Part shown: in pieces, positions 55,254 through 64,000 of the stretch | How the letters are laid out: every line of letters begins with the position of its first letter | How positions within the stretch are numbered: the first letter of the stretch is position 1 | From: Spirogloea muscicola | Taxonomy: Eukaryota; Streptophyta; Zygnematophyceae; Spirogloeales; Spirogloeaceae | Direction of reading: 5' to 3' | DNA: 64,000 nt | Assembly: GCA_009602725.1 (NCBI GenBank) | Contig: WELB01000009.1 | Coordinates: 204,171-268,170 of the forward strand | Position numbers and translations under genes: made by a program | Notes under the pieces: model-generated | Told to the model about the DNA's origin: nothing | The model's input: only the letters and a program-made list of their open reading frames with translations | Databases searched by the model: none

Positions 55254-57020
55254 TAACACTCCCCCCGTTCGGGCGTGCCAAGGGTGCAAAAAACTTACAT
55301 TAGCGTATTGCATTTACCGTGTTGAGTCCCAAACGGTGCGGGTAAGTTTGCTGCACTCCAGAGTATCTAAATAGGGTGCAGAGGGCCCCGGGTTTTGTAC
55401 CGCATGTGCAGGCGGCCTCGCCCGCCAGGTTGTCCGAGAAGCGCTGCTTCGCCCACGCGCAGCATATTCTGTGTTACGTCCCTGTCCCTAATCACACTCT
55501 TATGGTCAGAACGTCCTGTTTGGGTTCCGGACATAGGGTGTTTTGGAGACAACCTCCTCTCAGAGTGAAACGCCAGCGCACACAGCACACACGTACGCGC
55601 ACATAGCGCAGCGGAATCTTACCCTGAGACACCGCAGGAAGGCGACTCGACCAAGAGTCAGCAGCTGTCCCCGCAAGGGGGGCAGCCATTGTACTTACAA
55701 AGAGCGGGCGGGGCTCGCAGTGACGAGCCGCGTTGACGAGCTGGGCAGCAGGCGGCAGCAGCACAGCTGTGACGGGCGGCTGCAGCAGCAGGCAGCGGCA
55801 GCAGAGCTGTGGCGGCGGCTGCGGCAGCAGGCAGCAGCAGAGCTGTACCTCTCTTGGCGTCACGGGTCCGACTGAGGAGTCTGGCCTCGGCCTACTACTG
55901 ATAAGCTTTCCATCTGCCACCTCTCCCCCGAGGGTGTGACGAGGGTTGCCCCCAAGGTCCTCCCCTGGAGGGGAGGGCCTGACCAATGGGGACGCGAGTG
56001 ACGGCCTTTGGGCGGTACAAGGAGACAAGAAGCGGCGCCCATTGGGCGGCACCAAGGAGGCGCGACGCGGCGCCTTGGGCGGCTCCAAGGAGGCACGAAG
56101 CGGCACCTCCTGGCGGCGCTAAGAGAGCGCCTCCTGGCCGGTGCACGTGCCGTACAAATGCCTGAGCCTCGGACAGTACTCAGCTACATACAGTGGAGCA
56201 AAGCTACCGGTGCCGTTTAGAACTTTCAAACGGTAGATACGATCATGTAAGATTACCATCACCGTTGGCACTACAAACGGAAGGAACATTACAGTCCGGA
56301 AGTTGTCGTACTCCTTCCAGCGGACGCTGCTTCGCTCGCGCGCGGCATCGTCCGGGACCTTGACTCCGTCCGCCAGGCGACGCTTCCTTTGCGCGCGTGA
56401 GCGTCTGGCGGATCCGTCGTGTTCCCGGGATTTCCCCTCCAGCCGCCAGGCGCCGCTTTGTTCGCGCGCAACAGCGTCCGGCAGATTTGTCGTGTAACCT
56501 GGACTCTCACTCCAGCCTCCATGCGCTGCTTCCCCCGCGTGCGGCAGCAGTCCGGCATATTCGTCTATTCCCCTTGTCTGGCCCGCGCCCCTCCAGGGGA
56601 GTGCATTGGGGGCGACCCTCGTCACGGCCTTTGGGAAGGGTGGCAGGAGCGACGCTACAAGTCGTGGGGCTTGGCTGGGACCCCTCAGTCCGTCCAACGC
56701 CGAGAGACACACAGCTCTGCTGCTGCCTAGCCAGCCCCGCTGCTGCCTGCTGCCGCCGCCCGCCACCACACCTCTGCTGCTGCCGCCTGCTGCTCAGCCC
56801 GTCACCGCAGCTCGTCGCTGCGGAGCCTGCCGGCTTTCTGTAAGTCTACTGGTACAGTCACCGCCCTAGGGCGGTGGCTCATGGTGAGACTTCCGCTGCG
56901 CTCTGTGCGCGTGTATGCGTTGGCGTTCTCCTGTATGAGATCTGTCTCCTAAACACCCGATGTTCGAAGCCAAACCAGGACATTGAAGCCTAACAGTGTG
57001 ATTAGGGACAGGGATATTAC
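55254..57020. mobile_element. Nested family II LTRs in opposite orientations (fossil)
   Basis: A minus-oriented LTR spans 55472-56293 (plus-strand ends TGTTACGTCCC and AACATTACA). It appears to sit within a plus-oriented LTR that begins TGTAACACTCCC at about 55254 and resumes after 56293, to end near 57020 at GGGACAGGGATATTAC. Target duplications are not exact, so the nesting is inferred. CAG/CGG-rich triplet blocks lie in each LTR. Confidence 0.55.
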
Positions 57021-57259
57021 GTTGGTATCGAGGAGTTCTTGCATCTTGGAAAACACGTAAATTTTTGTGTTTTACTGCTGACAGTGCAAGGATCCACCTG
57101 TATTCTGGTCTGATGAGTGTCTCTCGAGTTAGACTTTTTCCAAGTGAACGTGTAGCTGTCATCAACGATGCGGCACGTGTGCCGACCTCTCACCATCGAC
57201 ATCCATGTGCGGGGCCTTCAATATGCCAAGTGGGTTTTCGTCCCAGCGGCAATCTCCGT

Positions 57260-58079
57260 TGCCAGGTCAGTACTTGCCTGCGTAAACGCACACAACGTAT
57301 TCTCGCGCTCAGAGCGCTGCCAAGTCTCACCCTGAGGCACCGCCGGAAGGCGGCGACTCGACCGAGGGTCAGCAAGCTGTCCCCAGTCACAGTCTTACTC
57401 ACAGAGAGCCGATGAATATCCGCAACGATGGGATGCGGCGACGGGCTGCAGCAGCAGGCAGCAGCAGGGCTGCGTCAGCGGGCTGCGGCAGCAGGCGGCA
57501 GCAGAGCTGCGCCTCTCTCTCGCGGGCTTTACTGATGTTGACCCGGTGACCCGACTTTGCTCTCAGCCCTACTTGTAGTGCTCACGTGACACCCTCCCCA
57601 GGGGTCTCTGGGAGATTCGTCTCAGGGCCCACCTTCGAGCAGGCGGGCCCGACAAGGGGAATCTAGCGAGGGCGGGCCATGCGGCTCCCCTCCGGAAGCG
57701 GCGGCCGTCGTGCGGAGTTGCCGAGTGGCGCCCTGCGGCGCCCGCCTTGCGGCGCCGCCAGTGGGTCACGGGTGTGGCGCGGCTTCACAGGCGCGCCACA
57801 CGTGTCGCATACACGTCAGTGCGAGCACGGCGGTAGTGTCAAGAATATGGCGAGGAGCTTCTCTCTGGAAGTCCAGGATTCGCCGCCTCTGCTGGAGGCG
57901 GCGCGCCTGCGCGTCACATCGTCAGCAGGCGCGTCACACCACGCGACACCTCGAGCGGATCAGTCGCGCGTTAGACGCGCATCGCACGCGCGTCGCACGC
58001 GTCAGGCACGTGCGCGTCAGTGTTAACAAGGTAGCGCTTGACTCGGAGTTAAGCGTCTCAAAACGGCGGGAACGTTACA
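57260..58079 (-). mobile_element. 3' LTR of chromovirus E, family II (fossil)
   Basis: In element orientation it starts TGTAACGTTCCCGCCG at 58079, directly after a purine tract AAGAGGGGAGAAA. It carries the family II triplet-rich block and the block around GCTGTCCCC, and is not traceable beyond about 57260. Confidence 0.65.
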
Positions 58080-61000
58080 TTTCTCCCCTCTTAAATGTTC
58101 ACGTCCTCGGGAACAAGGACACGACACCACGGACCCGAAGAGGTTGATTTCGACGGGGGCGTGTGGTACTACGACGCAAAGGGGAATGCCCCTTGGCAAG
58201 ATACTCGCGGAGAACGGCGCGACAATGGGCAAGAATGGCTGCCGGTTCCCACGTATTGTGCTCAGATCCATAACCGAGCCACTTGACAAGATACTCTCGG
58301 GACTTACGTCGCCCACGGACATTGTCGCAGTCAGACAATATCTCCTCCACCTGAAATCTTTCTCGTCCGCAACGACGAGGGGGAGGTGGGGGCGGTTGGA
58401 CACGACCATCCGAATGGAATGATTCGAGCTGGGACACGTGGAAGACTTTGTGAATTTCCAGTGTACCGGTGCATCCAGCTCATACGTGACCGGACCAATA
58501 CGGCGCTCTACACGAAAGGGCCCAGCCCACTTTGGTAGCAATTTAGGCGTACCGACAGCACGCATGAAGAGGTAGGTGCTCTGTGCTCAGTAGCACTTGA
58601 GCACCCACGTCGAAGAATACATCTCGACGATGTCGATCAGCATACTCCTTCTGCCGTTGCTGGGCAATCTCCAAGCATTGCTTAGCCCTCCGCTGAGCTT
58701 CCAGGAGGTGACCGGTAAAGGGTGATGCGGCCGGCACGCGTTCTGGCCTCCCCACCTGTAAAGGTGCCCAGGGATGCTGACCGTAGTTAAGCAAGAAAGG
58801 GGTGTTCTTGGTGAACTCATGAGAGGCATTGTTCACAGCATATTCCGCTGGAGCAAGATAATTATCCCAGTCAGTCTGGCCGGGGTTTACGAAGTGCCGT
58901 TACAAGTCTATCCAAAACCCGATTCATCCTTTCTGTCTGACCATCGGTTTGGGAGTGAAATGCCGTGGATAAGGATTGCTTAGTGTCAATAAGCCTGCAC
59001 ACTTCACGCCAGAAGTCACCCGTGAAGCGGAGGTCGCGATCAGGTACAATCCGCTCGGGCACTCCGTGCAGTTTCCATACACGGTCCACGAAGATACCAG
59101 CAACTTCCTGAGCGGACCCTATGGTGGTCGTAGACGCAAAATGCACCAATTTACTCAGAAGATCCACAAACACGACGATGGCATCATAGCCTGTTCGCGT
59201 CTTAGGAAGTTGGGTGATGAAATCGACACCGACATCAGACCAGTTCCGCGGAGACATCTACAAAGGTTGGAGCAACCCGGCAGGCTTGTGAAAGCGTGCC
59301 TTGCTACGCTGGCAGGTGGCGCAGGTCTTCACAAAAGGCTGTACTTGGGCTTTCAAGGCGGGCCACCAAAAGAGAAGCTGAATAGCTTTCTTCGATTTCC
59401 TCATACCCAAATGACCACTATAGGGTGGCTCATGCATTCCTTGCATGATAGTACTTCGTAGGGCATTGCAGTCAAGAACTACAATGGCGTCTCCTTGCCA
59501 CTAAAATCTTGGTTAGACACAAGTGTGCGTGTATAGATTGCGTCCGCAAACCACGGGTCGGTGCTATACCCGTCACGAATACGCACGCACATACAGCTCA
59601 GAGAGGTTGGCGATGGACTGCCGAGTAGCTCCACGAGTAGGCCCGCACGTCTGTGGTCTGAACGCCTGTAGCGTGCAAGACAGCCGCCACATCAGCCCTA
59701 CAATGTCACGGCTCACCGCGTCCGCAACATTCATTTTTTCAGGGCGGTACACCCACTCGAAAGCGACTTTGGCCAACAACCCCACCTTGTTTGACGCCTG
59801 CTAAAATGCTGTTGTGTCTGAAAGTAGGTCAACGGGCAATGGCCCGCTACGACTGTAAAGTCAACAACCTCGAGATAGCATCACCACACACAGGCGTGCA
59901 CAACAGCAAGGAGCTTTTGCTCCCCCGTAGTATAGTTGCGCTCTGCCGGACGAAGCAGGCAACTCTCGAATGCTACGGGGTGACCCTCCTGCAAGAGAAC
60001 GGCACCAATGTCGATCAATGAGGCGTCACAGATTACTTCATATGGCACGCCTTCTCGAGGCAAAGGCCAAAACGGGTGGATTTACCGGGACCCGTTATAC
60101 ATCCTCATATGCCTTCTGGCACTCGGACGTCCACCCCCAGGACACGTCCTTACGAGTGAGCTTCGTAAGAGAAGATGCCATACTTCCGAATCCTTGCAGG
60201 AACTTGTGGAAGTAATTCGCGAACCCCAAGAAGGAACGCAACTGTGGCACATTATTTGGCACCGGCCAGTCCTTTTTTACTGCAGTCTTCTTTACTACAG
60301 TCTTCTTGGGGTCAGCGCGAACACCGTCCTTGCCCACCACATGCCCTAAGTATGTCAGCTCGGGCTGGTTGAAGACGCACTTGGATTTCTTGGCATACAA
60401 CTTGCTTTCACGGAGCAACTGCAGCACTTGTCGCAGGTGCCTTACGTGATCTTCCAGCGTATTGCTCAACACCAAGATGTCATCCAAGTAGACCAGTACG
60501 AAGTTGTACTGTAGGGGGCCAAAGACTTTCGTCATAACCGCCTGAAATGCGGCAGGTGCATTGGTCAAGCCAAAACTAAGAACCTTGAATTGGAAGTGAC
60601 CGGTTGGCGTACGGAACGCCAACTTCGGTACATCCTCAGGTGTAATACGAATCTGGTGATAGCCGCTTTGCAAGTCAAGAGAGCTGAACACATTAACTCC
60701 TGCGAGACGATCGAATAGATCATCAATTCGCGGCAACGGGTACCGGTTCTTGACGGTGAGCTTGGATAGAGCGTCGATAATCGATGCACATCCGAAGACT
60801 ACCATCCTTTTTCTTGACGAAGAGAATTGGTGCACCGTACGGCGACTGGGAAGGCTCGATATGCCCTTTCCTTAGCAAATCCTCCACTTGATATTGCATC
60901 TCGTGAAGTTCGAGAGGACTCAGTCGATACATGGGACGGTACGGCGGTGCAGCGCCGGGTTCCAATGGAATTGTATGAGCCACGCCTCGATGAGGAGGCA

Positions 61001-61105
61001 GACCGTCTGGAAGAACATCAGGGAACACATTCCTAGAATTCTGCCAACAACTTGTCAAGAGCTGGACCATGTGACGCCACATCACTCACTACTCTTGAGT
61101 CAGGG
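58080..61105 (-). mobile_element. Ty3 chromovirus, pol region, copy E (fossil)
   Basis: Parts in element order are: reverse transcriptase at about 60100-61085 (SLDLQSGYHQIRI, VLVYLDDILVLSN), RNase H at about 59570-60065 (VICDASLIDIGAVLLQEG), integrase at about 58870-59450 (zinc-finger part with CATCQRSK, core with FHSQTDGQTERMNR), and a chromodomain at about 58150-58400 (REYLVKWLGYGSEHNTWEP). It ends at a purine tract and the LTR at 58079. Gag and protease are absent. The frame is broken in roughly half a dozen to ten places, so it cannot be active. Chromodomain and motif order mark it as a chromovirus. Confidence 0.9.
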
Positions 61106-61136
61106 GAAGACTCAACATTCATTACCACCACCAGGT

Positions 61137-61308
61137 ACACAGGCGCCTGCGCGTCACATCGTCAGCAGGCGCGTCACACCGCGCAACACCTCGCGCAGGT
61201 CGCTTGCGCGTCGCCCGCGCATCGCATGTGTCAGGCACGTGCGCGTCAGTGATGACACGTTAGCGCTTAACTCGGAGTAAAGCGTCCCGTAACGGCGGGG
61301 ACGTCACA
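61137..61308 (-). mobile_element. Family II LTR end fragment (fossil)
   Basis: The last ~170 bases of this stretch parallel 57905-58079, including AGGCACGTGCGCGTCAGTG and TAGCGCTTAACTCGGAGT, and stop at GACGTCACA. It joins two chromovirus pol pieces, with no gag or primer site visible, which suggests rearrangement between elements. Confidence 0.65.
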
Positions 61309-63000
61309 GTGTGAGTACACTTACTGATGTCGAATAGTACCATACTACCAGCTCAGCAAGCTTGACGCCTGCTCTCTGCTGCTTTCCGCGAAAACCGGTC
61401 GACTGGCTATGGCCCGTTACAAGCGTAATCTCAGCACCCTGGAGATGGCATCGCCATACACGGAGGGCGTGCACAACAGCAAGGAGCTCTTGCTCTCCCC
61501 GTAGTTGAGATGCGCCCGGCAGGACTGAGCAGGCGAGTCTCACATGATATGGAGTGACCCTCTGCAAGAGAACGGCACATGCCGATCAAAGGGGCGTCAC
61601 ACAAAATACGACTACAATGGAGCGCCTTCTCGAGGCGAGGCCCAAAACAGGTGAGGAAATTAGAACCCCTTTTGCATTTCCTCAAATGCCCGCGGGCATT
61701 TGGACGTCCACCCCACGGTACGTCCTTACGAGTGAGCTTCGTAAGAGGAGATGTCATACTTCAGTGTCCCTGCAGGAACCCTGACAGGAACGGGTGTACT
61801 GTGCGAATTTCCCAAACGAATGCAACTGCGGCACATTCTGTGTCACTTAGCGAGTCCTTTACGTCAGTCTCTGCAGACGGATGCAGCATGATTGACTACT
61901 ACTTTGGGGCCGACCCGAATCCCGTTATGGCCCACAAGACGCCCTACTACTGGTGACATACACTTGGCATATAAGTGATTTTCACGTCGCAAAGGCAGCA
62001 CTAGCTGCAGGTGCAGTACGTGATCCTCGGGTGTCATACGAACACCGGTATGTCATCCAAGCATACCAGCACAGATTCATACTATGGGGCCAAAGACTCC
62101 CACTGTCACAGCCTGACACGAAGCTGGAAGTGCGCGAGCGGCGCAGAACAAGCCAACTCGGACCTGTCCCAGGCGTGATACAAAGGTGGTGACAAGCTCT
62201 CACAAATCGAGGAAGCAAGGCATGCTTGCTTCTCTAAGACGATCACACTGATCATCAATGCCCGGCAAAGGGCATTGGCTCTTGACAGTGAGCTTGTTTA
62301 GAGCTCGATGCTGGATGCACATTCAATGACTACCACAGTGCGTTACAAGGTAGCGGATAGGTGCACCATACGGCGACTGAGGAGGCTCACTATGCCCGTA
62401 CTTTAGCAATTCCGCCAATTGGGATCGCTTCTCTCAACACTCGAGAGTACTCAGTCGATACAGAGGGCAGAACGGCGGCAGAGCGTCGGACGTCATTAAG
62501 CCACGTCGGATGAGGGGGCACCTGTTTGGAAAAATCGTAGAGTACAGCCGACTATTCGATGACTGATTGCCAAGAGCCGCACCAGATGAGGCAATCACTC
62601 GTACTACAGAGTCAGGGGGAGACTACTTACTCATTATCAGAATCAAATACACAGCCGAAGCTGGCTGCGTGTGAAGGACATCTTCAACAGTAGCTGTTGG
62701 TCGCAGAGTGCTAAGATGCTGTTGAAAAGCATCCATTACAAGTCAACCCTTTGACTTTGACAGTCAAAGGCGAGACAAGCACTCACCCAGGCTGTTCTGA
62801 TGCAGTAGCCAGCTGCAGGCATCTGATGCCGGCAGCTTTCCAGCTATGAGTGCACAGGAATACTCAGCACTTAGCTGGACCAATGGTCCAATCGTCGCAA
62901 CTAAGCAACAGGGCCAACGTTACGGCCCACTCGGGCAGGACACCGAGACCCCACATGGTCTCGTCCATGGCCGCCAAGTGTGGCACGACACGTGGTCATC
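61309..63000 (-). mobile_element. Older chromovirus pol copy F (fossil)
   Basis: RNase H-like (GEQELLAVVHALRVW) and RT-flanking (PLTKLTRKDVPWG) pieces parallel copy E at lower identity, and 62275-62990 parallels the fragment at 46385-46920. It is heavily decayed with many breaks, so it is older than copy E. Confidence 0.7.
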
Positions 63001-63640
63001 ACTAGGGGTATACTGGCGAAAATTGACCAATCAGTAGCTGCAGAGGGCGTTGACAACATCTGCCAAGCCAGGCTCTGCAAGCTTACTCAGCCCACAGCTG
63101 TGACATCACATCTTTAACAGCTGCAGAGAGCCAAAGACTTCCAGCACTTAGTGGAAAACAACATACTGTCAGCATTTGGAGTGTGCACTCAGCACACACC
63201 AGGGTGAGAGTGCACCAGCCGCCATTACCAGAGGTTACGGCAAGGCGAGTGCCAAAGCCGGAATCACCCATGCTGATGCAGCACCCAGTACCAATGTCAC
63301 CACGAAGTCCACGACGTCCGTGGGCAGAAAGCCGTACGTTAGGCCAGCTTTGAACGCGTTGTACCACACCAGGACCCATATCTCACACGATAAACACATG
63401 GGTACTGGCCAGCTCGTATTGCACAGCATCGCAGCTGATAGCTGATATGCAGGCCATGCTGGGCGGTGAGTGGCACACGGACACTTGTTGCCTAGATACT
63501 TTGCCAAGTGAATGGCATTCTGACACATGGTCAATTAGCTTGGAAGAACTTCCCAATATCATGGGGATCTTGAAATCCCCAGGGGTGGAATCCTTCACTG
63601 GAGCCTGCCACTAGGTAGGGTCCAACACAGAGAGGTGGTC
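63001..63640. other. No gene recognised
   Basis: Short frames on both strands carry no domain, repeat partner or splice support. Confidence 0.35.
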
Positions 63641-63649
63641 ACAATCCCC

Positions 63650-64000
63650 ACGCTGAGCCCACGCCCTGCGGGCCGGCCGGGTGGGCCAGCTCGCCTGGAC
63701 TCATGGGCTCATCGCCACAGTACCTTGGCCCCGTGAGCCAGGCTCTTGGCCTGATGCGCACTCTCTTGGCGCCAGTCCTTTGCGCTGTGCGCCAGTGTCT
63801 CTTGGGTTCGTCGTATCCCCTTGTCAGGCCCGCCCCTTCGGGTGAGGACCTTGAGGGAGACCCTCGTCACACCCTCAGGGGAGGGTTGGCGGATGGAACG
63901 CTTATCTGTAATAGGCCGAGGCCAGACTCGTAAGTCGGACCCGTGACACCAAGAGACACACAGCCCTGCTGCTGCCTGCTGCCGCAGCCGCCGCCACAGC
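63650..64000 (+). mobile_element. Family II LTR, cut by the window end (fossil)
   Basis: CTGTAATAGGCCGAGGCCAG, the CAAGAGACACACAGC block and the following CTGCTGCTGCC-rich start match 51860-51960 and 56650-56740 in the same orientation. The rest lies outside the window. Confidence 0.6.

Noticed and set aside
55472-56293. Solo LTR with an exact target duplication
   Set aside because: The flanking 5-mers TTCTG and GTCCG do not match, so only the LTR itself is claimed.
1-64000. Short overlapping frames on both strands
   Set aside because: In GC-rich DNA frames open by chance. Those without a domain, splice-consistent neighbours or a second copy were not called.

Overview
The window is nuclear DNA of a green plant-lineage (streptophyte) eukaryote, most likely a streptophyte alga; that placement is inference. 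Support comes from spliced genes with GT-AG introns, plant-only gene types (a circadian PRR with a CCT motif, a universal-stress-protein/receptor-like kinase, plastid proteins), interstitial TTTAGGG runs, and chromodomain Ty3 retroelement relics. No rRNA, CRISPR or prokaryotic operon was seen. Single or short N gaps lie at 22520, 38674-38681, 42386 and 45393.

Layout. 1-8.4 kb is repeat-rich: GGGCTGG hairpin repeats, a tandemly duplicated unrecognised gene (2727-3518 minus, decayed copy at 1620-2135), and a possible tRNA-derived SINE. 8.9-43.4 kb is the gene-bearing core: a VOC/glyoxalase-fold protein (8976-9715 +), a USP-RLCK kinase (12654-18966 +), the splicing factor YJU2/CWC16 (20708-22224 -), a pseudo-response regulator (23182-26950 +) divergent from YJU2, a PYRP2-like HAD phosphatase (28582-30582 +), an At5g03900-like plastid membrane protein (31816-35934 -), class I fructose-bisphosphate aldolase (about 37330-39950 -), and organellar-type ribosomal protein uL18 (42290-43390 +). 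Exon junctions were read by hand and keep frame across introns. One intron in the At5g03900-like gene appears to be GC-AG.

45-64 kb is a graveyard of LTR elements: a plus-strand Ty3 3' end at 45.4-45.9 kb, chromovirus fragments at 46.4-48.0, 54.6-55.2, 58.1-61.1 and 61.3-63.0 kb, a small Copia fragment at 49.1 kb, and at least three solo LTRs with exact 5-bp target duplications (50105-50646, 52162-53195, 53450-53993), two of them nested in older repeats.

The host genes do not form one pathway. They cover plastid biology (uL18, At5g03900-like, PYRP2-like), central carbon metabolism (aldolase), splicing (YJU2), clock or light signalling (PRR) and stress signalling (USP kinase). Shared features are CCG/CGG arrays at the 5' ends of several genes and telomere-like heptamers inside three. 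The most interesting observations are the PRR with a complete-looking receiver catalytic set, the dispersed hairpin family including a near-identical inverted pair around uL18, and two unrecognised repeated coding segments.
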